In this document: positions 54,929 to 64,000 of the stretch, in pieces
How positions within the stretch are numbered: the stretch's first letter is position 1
Layout of the letters: each line of letters opens with the position of its first letter
Position numbers and translations under genes: made by a program
Notes under the pieces: model-generated
Told to the model about the DNA's origin: nothing
The model's input: the letters and a program-made list of their open reading frames with translations, nothing else
The model's database searches: none
Assembly: GCF_900176325.1 (NCBI RefSeq)
Contig: NZ_FWXK01000006.1
Location: 1-64,000, forward strand
Direction: 5' to 3'
Source: Aerococcus suis
Lineage (GTDB): Bacteria; Bacillota; Bacilli; Lactobacillales; Aerococcaceae
Length of the DNA stretch: 64,000 nt

Positions 54929-55855
54929 ATGGCTGAAGTAAAAGTACGTGATTTAGTGGAAGACCTCCAGTTGCGTGTAATCAGTGGGGACGATTATTTA
55001 GATAGACCAATCGTTACTAGCGATATTTCACGCCCTGGTTTAGAAATTACCGGATATTTTAACTATTACCCTAAAGAACGGGTGCAATTATTTGGTCGAG
55101 CTGAAGCGACTTATCTTAGCAAGATGACGAGTGATGAACGCTTATTGATTATGCGGCGATTAGCTAAAGAAGAAACACCAGCGTTTGTTTTTTCACGTGA
55201 TCAATACCCTGCTTATGAAGCGATTCAAGCAGCGGATGAGAATGGAATTCCTATTTTAGGGTCACCAATTACAACGACACGTTTATCTAGCTCCATGGCT
55301 GACTTCCTCCATGCTCGTTTAGCAGAACGGGTATCAAAACATGGGGTATTTGTTGAGGTTTATGGACTAGGCTTACTGATAATGGGAGCTAGTGGTGTTG
55401 GTAAGTCAGAAGCGGCACTCGAATTAATCAAAAACGGGCATCGATTAATTGCAGATGATCGTGTCGAACTCTATCAAAAAGATGAATTAACGATTAATGG
55501 CGAAGCACCAAAAATCTTACAAAATTTAATTGAGATTCGCGGCTTAGGAATTATTGATGTGATGACATTATATGGTGCTGGTGCTGTCCGTAATGAACAA
55601 GAATTGAATTTGATTATTTATTTGAAACGCGTTGAAAAAGGGGATAATTTTGATCGCTTAGGTTCTAATCAAGAGATTGAAGAAGTACTAGATGTTAAAA
55701 TCCCTCGTATTACGGTTCCTGTTCAAATGGGACAAAATATTTCCAACATTATTGAGGTTGCTGCGATGAACTTCCGAGCTAAAAATATGGGTTATGATGC
55801 AACGGAAACCTTCGCCAATAATTTATCACAATTAATTAAGGATAATTCAAACTAG
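54929..55855 (+). CDS. hprK: HPr kinase/phosphorylase
   Basis: A 308-residue hexameric enzyme that phosphorylates HPr on Ser46 to make the CcpA co-repressor, and reverses it. The P-loop GASGVGKSEAAL is at about 152-163, with LIADDRVE after it. The C-terminal KIPRITVPVQMGQNISNIIEVAAMNFR holds the K3 loop. The ATG at 54929 has AAAGGA 9 bases upstream; the earlier GTG extension is unlikely. Its presence supports CcpA-dependent cre sites noted elsewhere in the window. Confidence 0.96.
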   Translation: MAEVKVRDLVEDLQLRVISGDDYLDRPIVTSDISRPGLEITGYFNYYPKERVQLFGRAEATYLSKMTSDERLLIMRRLAKEETPAFVFSRDQYPAYEAIQAADENGIPILGSPITTTRLSSSMADFLHARLAERVSKHGVFVEVYGLGLLIMGASGVGKSEAALELIKNGHRLIADDRVELYQKDELTINGEAPKILQNLIEIRGLGIIDVMTLYGAGAVRNEQELNLIIYLKRVEKGDNFDRLGSNQEIEEVLDVKIPRITVPVQMGQNISNIIEVAAMNFRAKNMGYDATETFANNLSQLIKDNSN

Positions 55856-55870
55856 GAAAGGGTTGTTAGC

Positions 55871-56719
55871 ATGCAGTTCATATTACAAGGGTTAGCGAAT
55901 ACGATTAACCCAGTAGCGTTTCATCTCTTTGGGTGGCCCGTTTATTGGTATGGCGTCATTATCGGTGGAGCGATTTTATTAGCAATCACGCTAGCCTCTC
56001 GAGAAATGCGTCGCAAAGGATTTAATGATGATTTTGTCCTGGATTTAATGATTTGGGCGATTCCGATTGGATTTTTAGGAGCGCGACTATATTATGTCAT
56101 TTTTGAATGGCCTTACTATCTTGCTCATCCAACAGAAATCTTTGCGATTTGGCAAGGCGGTATTGCCATTTATGGTGGTGTCATTGCGGGTGCCTTAACA
56201 GTTTATTTTTATTCTAAATACCGCGGCTTTTCACCCTATTTCATTCTAGATTTGGCAGCACCTTATTTATTATTAGCCCAAAGTATTGGGCGCTGGGGAA
56301 ATTTTGTGAATGGTGAAGCCCATGGTGGACCTGTCAGTGAATCCTTTTTGAGTCATACCCTTCATTTACCACAGTTCATTGTGGATGGGATGTTGATTGA
56401 TGGTACGTATTATCATCCAACATTTTTATATGAATCGTTATGGAACGTATTAGGTGTTATCTTATTATTGATTTTACGGCGCCAACAGAAGACATTGAAA
56501 CTAGGCGAAACCACTTTGTTATATCTTATATGGTATGCTTTCGGACGATTTTTCATTGAAGGAATGCGAACAGATAGTCTTTACTTAGGTCCATTACGTA
56601 TTTCACAAGTGCTTGCTTTAGTGATTTTTATTTTAGGTATTGGTTTAATCATTTGGTTACGTCACCGTCCAGTTAAACGACCATATTATTCAGAAATCAG
56701 TCATTCTGAACAGAAATAA
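55871..56719 (+). CDS. lgt: prolipoprotein diacylglyceryl transferase
   Basis: A 282-residue membrane enzyme with about seven helices that adds diacylglycerol to the lipobox cysteine of prolipoproteins such as PstS. Signature GRWGNFVNGEAHG lies near residue 141, with the conserved Arg in FLGARLYYV (about 75) and HPTFLYES near 195. The C-terminus is basic. AGGGTTG precedes the ATG. It follows hprK by 15 bases and precedes gpsA by 11, so it sits in one operon with them. Confidence 0.96.
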   Translation: MQFILQGLANTINPVAFHLFGWPVYWYGVIIGGAILLAITLASREMRRKGFNDDFVLDLMIWAIPIGFLGARLYYVIFEWPYYLAHPTEIFAIWQGGIAIYGGVIAGALTVYFYSKYRGFSPYFILDLAAPYLLLAQSIGRWGNFVNGEAHGGPVSESFLSHTLHLPQFIVDGMLIDGTYYHPTFLYESLWNVLGVILLLILRRQQKTLKLGETTLLYLIWYAFGRFFIEGMRTDSLYLGPLRISQVLALVIFILGIGLIIWLRHRPVKRPYYSEISHSEQK

Positions 56720-56730
56720 GAGGAGGTTCT

Positions 56731-57801
56731 ATGGCACAGTTAACGATTTTAGGAGCAGGGTCTTGGGGATCTGCTTTGGCTATGGTATTAGCTGAAAATG
56801 GTCATGAAGTGACACTATGGAGTCATAATGAATATCATGCGCAAATGATGCAAGAGACACGACAAAACACGCGCTACTTAGAACAGTTGACCTTTCCAGA
56901 AAATGTCACGATTACGGCAGATTTAGCTACTGCAGTTCGTGATGCGGCGTTAATTAATTTTGTCGTGCCAACGAAGGCGATTCGTCAAGTGGCTCAACAA
57001 ATAAAACCTTATTTGAAAGATAAGCGAACTGATGAATGGCCAATTATTATGCATTCAAGTAAAGGATTAGAACAAAAAACGTATTTGCGAATTAGTGAAG
57101 TATTAACGGAAGAATTAAATTTAACAGAGGAACATCCTGTTGTAGTGCTATCTGGACCAAGTCATGCCGAAGAAGTGGCAAATCATGATGTAACGGCGAT
57201 TACAGCAGCTAGCCAAAGTTTAGAAGCAGCGGAACGTGTCCAACAATATTTCATGACGGATGATTTCCGAGTATATACGAATCGTGATGTGATTGGTGTT
57301 GAAACTGGTGGGGCATTAAAAAATATTATTGCCTTAGGTGCCGGAATTTTAGCTGGTACGGGTTATGGCGATAATGCCAAAGCGGCGCTAGTCACACGTG
57401 GTTTAGCTGAAATAAGTCGCTTGGGTATTGCGGTCGGCGCCGATCCATTGACGTTTATGGGACTTAGTGGGGTTGGTGATTTAATTGTTACTGCAACCAG
57501 TTCGCATTCTAGAAACTGGCGTGCTGGGTATCAAATAGGCCAAGGAGCTCCGATAGACACCGTCGAAGAACAGATGGGAATGGTGGTTGAAGGAATGGCC
57601 ACGACGATTGCTGGGTATGAGGTCGCTCAAAAATTACATGTTGAGATGCCGATTACGACTGCAATTTATGAAGTGATTACTGAACAAACCACTCCTCAAG
57701 CTGCAATTCAACAATTAATGCGACGCGATAAAAAAGGGGAAGTCCATTTTACCGACCTACAATCTGTGTTAACCCCATTAGAACAAGATAAAGGAGAATA
57801 A
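56731..57801 (+). CDS. gpsA: glycerol-3-phosphate dehydrogenase [NAD(P)+]
   Basis: A 356-residue cytosolic enzyme that reduces dihydroxyacetone phosphate to glycerol-3-phosphate for phospholipid synthesis. The nucleotide-binding GAGSWGSALAMVLA is at 8-21, LSGPSHAEEV near 140, and the catalytic Lys in GALKNIIALGAGI near 192. It is about 15 residues longer than usual at the C-terminus (KKGEVHFTDLQSVLTPLEQDKGE). AGAGGAGG precedes the ATG. galU follows within 3 bases. Confidence 0.96.
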   Translation: MAQLTILGAGSWGSALAMVLAENGHEVTLWSHNEYHAQMMQETRQNTRYLEQLTFPENVTITADLATAVRDAALINFVVPTKAIRQVAQQIKPYLKDKRTDEWPIIMHSSKGLEQKTYLRISEVLTEELNLTEEHPVVVLSGPSHAEEVANHDVTAITAASQSLEAAERVQQYFMTDDFRVYTNRDVIGVETGGALKNIIALGAGILAGTGYGDNAKAALVTRGLAEISRLGIAVGADPLTFMGLSGVGDLIVTATSSHSRNWRAGYQIGQGAPIDTVEEQMGMVVEGMATTIAGYEVAQKLHVEMPITTAIYEVITEQTTPQAAIQQLMRRDKKGEVHFTDLQSVLTPLEQDKGE

Positions 57802-57804
57802 ACG

Positions 57805-58680
57805 ATGCAAAAAGTTAGAAAAGCTGTGATTCCAGCCGCTGGATTAGGAACGCGTTTCTTACCTGCTACTAAAGCGATGGCGAAAGAAATGTTACCAATT
57901 GTTGATAAACCAACCATTCAATTTATTGTTGAAGAAGCGATTGCTTCAGGAATTGAAGACATTTTAATTGTCACTGGTAAAAGTAAACGTCCTATTGAAG
58001 ACCACTTTGACTCTCATCTTGAGTTAGAAGCTCATTTAGAAGCTAAAGGGCGTCAAGACTTACTCGATGAAATTAAAGATACTGTTGGATTAAATCTATT
58101 CTTCAAACGTCAATCTTATCCAAAAGGGTTAGGGGACGCGGTCTTGCAAGCAAAAGCATTTGTAGGGAATGAACCATTTGTTGTCATGCTAGGGGATGAC
58201 TTGATGGTTGATGACGTTCCATTAACTAAACAATTGATTGAAACATATGAAGAAACACATGCTTCAAATATTGCGGTAATGCCGGTTCCTGAAGATGAAA
58301 CAGATAAATATGGTGTGATTGATCCCGAAGCGAAATATGCCGAGGGAATTTATAATGTGCGTCAATTTGTGGAAAAACCAAAACCTGAAGATGCCCCAAG
58401 TAATTTAGCTATTATTGGTCGTTATTTATTAACCCCAGAAATCTTTGATTTATTAGAAACTCAAGAAAAAGGGGCCGGAAATGAAATTCAATTAACGGAT
58501 GCCATTGACCGGTTAAATAAAACGCAACGTGTCTTTGCAAAAGAGTTTAATGGCAAACGTTATGATGTTGGAAATAAATTAGGTTATATGGAAACCGTCA
58601 TTGAATATGGCTTACAACATCCTGATATTAAAGATGACTTAAGTACGTATTTAAAACAATTAGACAATGAGTTAAATTAA
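57805..58680 (+). CDS. galU: UTP-glucose-1-phosphate uridylyltransferase
   Basis: A 291-residue enzyme making UDP-glucose from UTP and glucose-1-phosphate. The nucleotide-binding start [20 protein letters not shown] (residues 6-25) and the metal-binding [10 protein letters not shown] near 127 are clear; [21 protein letters not shown] carries sugar contacts. With the downstream phosphoglucomutase (pgcA) it forms the glucose-6-phosphate to UDP-glucose route for glycolipid and cell wall polymers. AAAGGAG lies before the ATG. Confidence 0.96.
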   Translation: MQKVRKAVIPAAGLGTRFLPATKAMAKEMLPIVDKPTIQFIVEEAIASGIEDILIVTGKSKRPIEDHFDSHLELEAHLEAKGRQDLLDEIKDTVGLNLFFKRQSYPKGLGDAVLQAKAFVGNEPFVVMLGDDLMVDDVPLTKQLIETYEETHASNIAVMPVPEDETDKYGVIDPEAKYAEGIYNVRQFVEKPKPEDAPSNLAIIGRYLLTPEIFDLLETQEKGAGNEIQLTDAIDRLNKTQRVFAKEFNGKRYDVGNKLGYMETVIEYGLQHPDIKDDLSTYLKQLDNELN

Positions 58681-58691
58681 GCAAAATAGTC

Positions 58692-58718
58692 TTGACACTT
58701 AAAAATAGGTGTTATAAT
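58692..58718 (+). promoter_or_regulatory. trxB promoter
   Basis: TTGACA (58692-58697) and TATAAT (58713-58718) are both consensus, but the spacer is only 15 bases, which may lower basal strength or allow activation. Confidence 0.75.
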
Positions 58719-58742
58719 CATTGGGCAAAGGAAGGTGTCTTA

Positions 58743-59675
58743 ATGAGCGAAAATAAACAATATGATGTCATCGTTATCGGGTCTGGACCTGCTGGGATGA
58801 CAGCAGCTTTGTATGCCTCAAGAGCAAACTTATCCGTCTTATTACTAGAACGAGGCGTTCCTGGTGGGGAATTGATTAATACGGCTGATGTTGAAAATTA
58901 CCCAGGCTTTACGAATATTCAAGGACCAGAACTTGCCGAAAAAATGTATGATTCAGCTATGCAATTTGATGTTGAGTATGCATATGGCTTAGTTGAAGGC
59001 ATTACGGTTGGTGATCCCATTCACCAAGTGAAAACGGATAGTGAAGTTTATGAAGCGCCAGCTATTGTGATTGCTACAGGCTCTGTTCACCGCAATTTAA
59101 ATGTTCCAGGTGAAGCGGAATATGCTGGACGCGGTGTTTCTTATTGTGCGGTTTGTGACGGCGCATTTTTCCGTGATAAACAAATTAAAGTTGTTGGCGG
59201 TGGTGATTCTGCAGTTGAAGAAGGGACATATTTAACCCAATTTGGTGAACGCGTGAATATTATTCATCGTCGGGATAAATTACGTGCCCAAAAAATTCTA
59301 CAAGATCGTGCAATGGCTAACGATAAAGTAGACTTTACGTGGAATACAGTTGTCAAAGAAATCCAAGGCGACGGTAAAAAAGTCACACAAGTCGTGTTGA
59401 CTGATCAAACCACTGGTGAAGATCACGTTGAACCGGCGGACGGCGTGTTTATCTATGTCGGGTTACTACCAAATACAGATAATTTCCGTGATATTGGTAT
59501 TACGAACTCTGAAGGTTGGATTGAAACAGATGAAAACATGCATACGGCGGTTACTGGTATTTTTGCTGTCGGTGATGTTCGGCAGAAAAAATTACGTCAA
59601 ATCTCTACAGCTGTTGGTGACGGCGGTATCGGTGGCCAAGAAGCCTATAACTATGTTGAATCTCTAAAAGATTAA
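58743..59675 (+). CDS. trxB: thioredoxin-disulfide reductase
   Basis: A 310-residue FAD enzyme passing electrons from NADPH to thioredoxin. The FAD-binding GSGPAGMTAALYASRA is at 13-28, and the redox pair Cys135-Ala-Val-Cys138 is in SYCAVCDGAFF. NADPH-binding VVGGGDSAVEE follows near 153, and the C-terminal GIFAVGDVRQK completes the FAD site. The ATG at 58743 follows AAAGGAAGG. It has its own promoter and terminator. Confidence 0.97.
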   Translation: MSENKQYDVIVIGSGPAGMTAALYASRANLSVLLLERGVPGGELINTADVENYPGFTNIQGPELAEKMYDSAMQFDVEYAYGLVEGITVGDPIHQVKTDSEVYEAPAIVIATGSVHRNLNVPGEAEYAGRGVSYCAVCDGAFFRDKQIKVVGGGDSAVEEGTYLTQFGERVNIIHRRDKLRAQKILQDRAMANDKVDFTWNTVVKEIQGDGKKVTQVVLTDQTTGEDHVEPADGVFIYVGLLPNTDNFRDIGITNSEGWIETDENMHTAVTGIFAVGDVRQKKLRQISTAVGDGGIGGQEAYNYVESLKD

Positions 59676-59683
59676 AAACGACT

Positions 59684-59722
59684 GAAGTGATAAGAGGAGA
59701 TGCTCTTATCACTTTTTTTATA
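59684..59722 (+). terminator. trxB terminator
   Basis: AAGTGATAAGAG and CTCTTATCACTT form a 12-pair stem around GAGATG, followed by seven Ts. Confidence 0.93.
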
Positions 59723-59812
59723 GAATAAAACCAATAATTTTGACTTCTGTATGCATTTACAATCAGAGTTTTGATACAATAGACTCATGATAAAAAAAGA
59801 GGAGTCGATATT

Positions 59813-61540
59813 ATGACGTGGGAAGCTACTTACCACATGTGGCAAGATTTTACCGATTTAGATGCAGAAATGAAAGAAGATTTAGACCGTATGGCAGATG
59901 ATGAGGAAGCATTAGAGGACGCTTTTTATCAACCATTGAAATTTGGGACTGCTGGTATGCGTGGTGTCATTGGTGCGGGAATTAATCGCATGAACATTTA
60001 TACCGTGCGTCAAGCAACAGAAGGCTTAGCTCAACTGATTACAAGTTATGGGGAAGAAGCGAAACAACGTGGCGTGGCGATTGCTTATGACTCCCGTCAC
60101 TATTCACCAGAATTTGCTTTAGAAGCAGCTAAAACTTTAGGTGCTCACGGTATCAAAGCATACTTATTCTCTAGTTTACGTCCAACGCCAGAACTATCGT
60201 TTGCGGTGCGTGAATTACATGCGATTAGCGGAATTATGGTAACAGCTAGCCATAATCCTCCTGAATATAATGGCTATAAAGTTTATGGTGAAGATGGTGG
60301 CCAAATGCCGCCAGAAGCTGCTGACCAATTGACAGAATATGTCACAGCTATCGAATCTCCATTAATAATTGAAGTAGCCGATGAAGAAGAATTAAAAGCA
60401 CAAGAATTATTAGAAATCATTGATGAAGCAGTTGATGCGAAATACCTTGAAGCAGTTAAAGGTGTGACGGTTCGTCCAGAAATTATTGCAGAACAAGCAG
60501 ATAACTTAAAAATTGTTTATACGCCATTACATGGTACGGGTCAAATGTTAGTTGAACGTACATTAGCTAATGCAGGATTTAAACATCCTATTTTTGTCGA
60601 TGAACAAAAAGAACCGGATGCGAACTTCTCTACCGTTCAATCACCAAACCCAGAGGAAAGTGGTGCTTTCGAGGTGGCAGAGAAATATGGTCGCGCCTAT
60701 GATGCTGATTTATTAATTGCGACCGACCCTGATGCTGACCGTATGGGAGCAAGTGTTCGTCGTCCAGACGGATCATATCAAGTCATTACCGGAAACCAAA
60801 TTGCTGCGTTAATGACGCATTATATTTTGACAGCTAAACAAAGTCAAAATGACTTACCGACTGATGGTGTGATTATGAAATCCATCGTTTCTAGTGAAAT
60901 GGCAGCTACCATTGCCAAAGACTTTGATATCGAAACGATTGATGTCTTAACTGGTTTCAAATTTATTGCCGAAAAAATTCATCAATTTGAACAAGATCAC
61001 AGTCATACGTTCTTATTTGGTTTCGAAGAAAGTTACGGTTACTTAGTGGAACCATTTGTGCGTGATAAAGATGCCGTTCAAGCGACTGTTTTATTAGCAG
61101 AAGTTGCTGCTTATTATCAAGCACAAGGACAAACCATTTATGATGGTTTACAACAGTTATATGCAACATATGGTTATTTCTTAGAAAGAACCGTATCAAT
61201 CAAGATGGATGGACAAAGTGGCCAAGCAAAAATTAAAGCGCTAATGGATGATTTACGAGCAAATCCACTTACACAATTAGCAGAGACATCAGTTGTTATG
61301 AGTGAAGATTATGACAGTTTAGAACGACGTCATGATAATGGTGACGTTGAGAAAATGGCCTTTGATCAAGCGAATGTTCTAAAATATTATTTAGCGGATA
61401 ATTCATGGTTTGCGATTCGTCCAAGTGGAACAGAACCAAAAATTAAATGTTATGTTGGGGTTGTCAGTGATACTGCTGACGAAAGTCGAGCGAAAGTTGA
61501 TCGTTACGAAGAAGCAATTGCTCAACTATTAGCTGAATAA
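59813..61540 (+). CDS. pgcA: phosphoglucomutase (alpha-D-phosphohexomutase)
   Basis: A 575-residue cytosolic mutase converting glucose-6-phosphate and glucose-1-phosphate. The phosphoserine loop is TASHNPPEYNGYK (about 143-155), the metal-binding loop TDPDADRMG (about 303-311), and the phosphate-binding C-terminal RPSGTEPKIKCY near 544. FGTAGMRGVIG opens domain 1. Length fits the PgcA type of Firmicutes. It supplies glucose-1-phosphate for GalU. AGAGGAG precedes the ATG. Confidence 0.95.
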   Translation: MTWEATYHMWQDFTDLDAEMKEDLDRMADDEEALEDAFYQPLKFGTAGMRGVIGAGINRMNIYTVRQATEGLAQLITSYGEEAKQRGVAIAYDSRHYSPEFALEAAKTLGAHGIKAYLFSSLRPTPELSFAVRELHAISGIMVTASHNPPEYNGYKVYGEDGGQMPPEAADQLTEYVTAIESPLIIEVADEEELKAQELLEIIDEAVDAKYLEAVKGVTVRPEIIAEQADNLKIVYTPLHGTGQMLVERTLANAGFKHPIFVDEQKEPDANFSTVQSPNPEESGAFEVAEKYGRAYDADLLIATDPDADRMGASVRRPDGSYQVITGNQIAALMTHYILTAKQSQNDLPTDGVIMKSIVSSEMAATIAKDFDIETIDVLTGFKFIAEKIHQFEQDHSHTFLFGFEESYGYLVEPFVRDKDAVQATVLLAEVAAYYQAQGQTIYDGLQQLYATYGYFLERTVSIKMDGQSGQAKIKALMDDLRANPLTQLAETSVVMSEDYDSLERRHDNGDVEKMAFDQANVLKYYLADNSWFAIRPSGTEPKIKCYVGVVSDTADESRAKVDRYEEAIAQLLAE

Positions 61541-61548
61541 AGAATAGT

Positions 61549-61582
61549 AATGGCTCATCAGCAGTGGTTGATGAGCCATCCT
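61549..61582 (+). terminator. stem-loop after pgcA
   Basis: ATGGCTCATCA pairs with TGATGAGCCAT around GCAGTGGT, but only a poor T-run follows (CCTATT). It may be a weak terminator or an RNA-stabilising hairpin before rapZ. Confidence 0.6.
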
Positions 61583-61620
61583 ATTAAGAGGAAAGAATTT
61601 AAAGAAAGTGGGACCTAAAC

Positions 61621-62505
61621 ATGCCAAAAAGCGATAATTTAAAATTAGTCGTGATTACTGGGATGAGTGGTGCGGGCAAAACGGTTGCCATGCAAAGTTT
61701 TGAAGACATGGGGTACTTCTGTGTTGATAATATGCCACCATCATTATTACCTAAATTTTGGGAACTAATTAAAGATTCAGGAAAAATAACGAAAATTTGT
61801 TTAGTGATTGATTTGCGTTCACGGGCATTTTTTACGGAGTTAGTGGATGCGATTGAAGAAATGGACAATACCCAATTCATTTCTTTAAATATTGTCTTTT
61901 TAGAAGCTAACGATAGTGAATTAGTTTCTCGTTATAAAGAAACGCGACGTTCTCACCCATTACAAGTCGATGGCGGTTCAGTGCTTAAAGGCATTCAAGC
62001 CGAACGCGAACAATTGAAAGCAATCCGTGAACAATCGCATTTAATTATCGATACAACATCCATTACGCCACGTGAATTAAGAGCAGAGTTAACTCGAGAA
62101 TTCCAAATCTCAGATGATCAAAACTTTTTTGTTGAAGTGTTATCATTTGGATTTAAGTACGGCATTCCAATCGACTGTGATATCGTTATGGATGTGAGAT
62201 TTTTACCTAATCCTCACTATATTCCAGAATTAAAACCCTTAACAGGATTAGATCAACCAGTCTATGATTATGTGATGGCACAACCCGATACTCAAACCTT
62301 CTACAAAAAATTTATTGATTTAATTGATTTTACGTTACCACTCTATAAAAAAGAAGGGAAATCTTCTATGACCATTGGCATTGGATGTACAGGTGGCCAA
62401 CATCGCTCCATTGCCTTAGCCCAACGGACAGGTGAACATATTCGTGAACTCGGCTATCGTACGAATATTAGTCACCGCGACCGTTCCAAAAGAAAGCCAC
62501 GGTGA
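61621..62505 (+). CDS. rapZ: RNase adapter protein RapZ-like P-loop protein
   Basis: A 294-residue nucleotide-binding protein (YvcJ in Bacillus). The P-loop GMSGAGKT is at 14-21. The C-terminal domain has GIGCTGGQHRSIALAQ, the family signature. In Bacillus it binds GTP and influences competence; in enteric bacteria RapZ steers RNase E on GlmZ, a role not expected here. It opens the conserved rapZ-glmR-whiA cluster. The ATG at 61621 lies after GTGGGACCTAAAC, so the ribosome binding site is only moderate. Confidence 0.95.
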   Translation: MPKSDNLKLVVITGMSGAGKTVAMQSFEDMGYFCVDNMPPSLLPKFWELIKDSGKITKICLVIDLRSRAFFTELVDAIEEMDNTQFISLNIVFLEANDSELVSRYKETRRSHPLQVDGGSVLKGIQAEREQLKAIREQSHLIIDTTSITPRELRAELTREFQISDDQNFFVEVLSFGFKYGIPIDCDIVMDVRFLPNPHYIPELKPLTGLDQPVYDYVMAQPDTQTFYKKFIDLIDFTLPLYKKEGKSSMTIGIGCTGGQHRSIALAQRTGEHIRELGYRTNISHRDRSKRKPR

Positions 62506-62511
62506 TAACTA

Positions 62512-63573
62512 ATGACTCATGAAGCCAAACGGACAACACAAACACATTTTGATACGTTTAATCTGAGTAAACTGACCGATAAGAAGCATCCTAAAGTGAC
62601 CGTCATTGGAGGCGGAACGGGATTGCCGATTCTATTGTCTGGTCTAAAAGCAGCGAAATGTCGGACCACAGCCGTCGTAACGGTTGCTGATGACGGAGGA
62701 AGCTCTGGTTCACTACGGACATCATTAAATACTATCCCTCCTGGAGATATTCGTAATTGTTTAGTTGCTTTATCCGATGCTAAACAAATTTATAAAGATA
62801 TTTTTCAATATCGGTTTGCACCAGAAGATAATGAATTTTCCGGTCATGCCATCGGAAATTTAATTATTGCGGCGTTAGCGGAAATGCGTGGGGATGTTTA
62901 TCATGCACTCAAATTATTACAAGTAATGATGGAAATTGATGGGCATGTCTTACCAGCATGTGCATCACCATTAGTGTTACAAGCACATTATGATGATGGC
63001 TCAATTGTTGAAGGAGAAACGACCATTGTGAGTCAAAAACGACCAATTGATCATGTGACTGTTCGTCATGTGAATGATGGGCCCTTAGCTGATGAAAAAC
63101 CAGTAGCTGGACCTCACGTCGTTGAAGCCATTATGTCAGCAGATTTAGTGATTTTAGGGCCAGGATCGTTGTATACATCAATTTTGCCTAATGTGGTTAT
63201 CGATGATGTTCGGCAAGCTTTGGTTGACACACCCGCAAAAGTTGTCTATATTTGTAATATTATGACGCAACTTGGTGAGACTGAGCATTTTAGTGATGCG
63301 GATCATTTAGCGGTTGTGAACAAGCATATCGGACAAAAAGTCATTGACTATGCCTTAATTAATGCGACTACCGTTCCTTTTGAATATATTGAGAGCGAAG
63401 AAACGCCAGAATATCTTGTTCAAGTGACCCATGATAGAGATGGATTGCGCCAACAACAGGCAACGATTATCAAATCAGATTTATTGAATTTAAAAAAATC
63501 GGGTGTCTATCATGATCAAACCAAGTTGGTTGAAGAGATATTAAAAATTTATCAACAATCAATAGAAAGATAG
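62512..63573 (+). CDS. glmR: YvcK/GlmR family protein (gluconeogenesis and cell-wall factor)
   Basis: A 353-residue protein of the CofD-like YvcK/GlmR family. After a 25-residue N-terminal extension (MTHEAKRTTQTHFDTFNLSK) comes the diagnostic VTVIGGGTGLPILLSGLK. The family segments VTVADDGGSSGSLR, PPGDIRNCL and ILGPGSLYTSILPN follow. In Bacillus it binds UDP-GlcNAc and stimulates GlmS, steering carbon to cell wall. It starts 6 bases after rapZ. The exact start is uncertain; a later ATG would trim the extension, but none lies near VTVIGGG. Confidence 0.93.
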   Translation: MTHEAKRTTQTHFDTFNLSKLTDKKHPKVTVIGGGTGLPILLSGLKAAKCRTTAVVTVADDGGSSGSLRTSLNTIPPGDIRNCLVALSDAKQIYKDIFQYRFAPEDNEFSGHAIGNLIIAALAEMRGDVYHALKLLQVMMEIDGHVLPACASPLVLQAHYDDGSIVEGETTIVSQKRPIDHVTVRHVNDGPLADEKPVAGPHVVEAIMSADLVILGPGSLYTSILPNVVIDDVRQALVDTPAKVVYICNIMTQLGETEHFSDADHLAVVNKHIGQKVIDYALINATTVPFEYIESEETPEYLVQVTHDRDGLRQQQATIIKSDLLNLKKSGVYHDQTKLVEEILKIYQQSIER

Positions 63574-63589
63574 GAAGTTTTTAAACGTT

Positions 63590-64000
63590 ATGGTGTCATT
63601 CGCTGCTGATGTCAAAAAAGAATTGACGCAAATCACAGTTGACTATGAACATGGACGCTCTGAACTCGCTGCAGTTATTCGAATGAATGGGTCTGTTTCT
63701 ATGGTAAATAAGGAATTACTCCTAAACATTCAAACGGAAAATGCGGCTATCGCGAGACGGATTTACACGCTATTGAAGGAGCATTTCCAGACGATTAGTG
63801 AACTTGTCGTGCGTCGAAAAATGAAATTGAAGAAAAATAATGTCTATGTGGTTCGAGTTCATGATAATGTATCAGAAATACTTGAAGCGTTAGGTATTGT
63901 GGATATGTTAATGATTAAACCGCATATTTCTGAAGAAATTATGACGAACGATCAACGGAGTCGTTCCTACTTAAGAGGGGCTTTTTTAGCTGGAGGTTCT
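63590..64000 (+). CDS. whiA: sporulation regulator WhiA-like protein, N-terminal part (cut by window)
   Basis: The last 137 codons in the window open a WhiA protein with start MVSFAADVKKELTQI. The visible part is the LAGLIDADG-like N-terminal domain, ending at SYLRGAFLAGGS, where the frame runs off the edge. The DNA-binding helix-turn-helix would lie beyond. WhiA acts in cell division and chromosome segregation in non-sporulating Firmicutes. AGGAAG stands about 13 bases before the ATG. Position after rapZ and glmR confirms it. Confidence 0.95.
   Translation, partial: MVSFAADVKKELTQITVDYEHGRSELAAVIRMNGSVSMVNKELLLNIQTENAAIARRIYTLLKEHFQTISELVVRRKMKLKKNNVYVVRVHDNVSEILEALGIVDMLMIKPHISEEIMTNDQRSRSYLRGAFLAGGS

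Overview
The window is a low-GC, Gram-positive chromosome segment of about 64 kb, dense with housekeeping genes. Order Lactobacillales is well supported: a streptococcal-type PstS with its halves in swapped order, Rex, HPr kinase, CtsR plus HrcA control of groESL, a LiaXYZ-like operon, ComFA/ComFC and an L-lactate oxidase close to the Aerococcus enzyme. A family-level guess (Aerococcaceae or Carnobacteriaceae) is inference only. Gene order follows the Firmicutes core in two blocks: tsaB-rimI-tsaD-rex-ABC-F-ydiK-groES-groEL, and yvlBCD(liaXYZ)-hprK-lgt-gpsA-galU-trxB-pgcA-rapZ-glmR-whiA.

Layout. 1-291 is the end of an IS1216/ISS1-type (IS6 family) insertion sequence cut by the window edge. 0.4-8.3 kb holds a GH13-like protein without recognisable catalytic residues, a Cof phosphatase, transketolase, a 37-codon transaldolase relic, a likely CoA-related trio (Nudix, ECF S component, acyl-CoA thioesterase) and a T-box-controlled archaeal-type prolyl-tRNA synthetase. 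8.3-11.3 kb has a uracil permease with a PyrR attenuator, a possible small RNA and a LysM protein. 11.4-19.8 kb is the tsa/rex/groE block. 19.9-32 kb mixes NAD salvage (pncB-nadE), lactate oxidase, TenA under a TPP riboswitch, DegV and ComFA/ComFC. 32-46 kb contains hpf, secA, prfB with its programmed frameshift, a Pho regulon (phoP, an interrupted phoR, pstS and pstCAB) and uvrA. 46-52 kb holds an APC permease and sbcDC. 52-64 kb is the lia/hprK/lgt to whiA block.

The least explained element is a family of modular hairpin repeats at 14279-14430 (3' side of rex) and 52232-52655 (between sbcC and liaX). Units repeat every 118-120 bases. Each has a near-constant linker of about 26 bases and a roughly 93-base palindromic segment whose sequence changes from unit to unit while the base pairing is kept, including paired compensatory changes. 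I cannot match it to a named repeat family.

Other notable points are an in-frame TAA in the phosphate sensor kinase gene, a transaldolase reduced to its two ends, a GH13 homologue that looks catalytically dead, and several legible regulatory elements (T-box, PyrR attenuator, TPP riboswitch, CIRCE, CtsR box, Pho boxes and cre-like sites).
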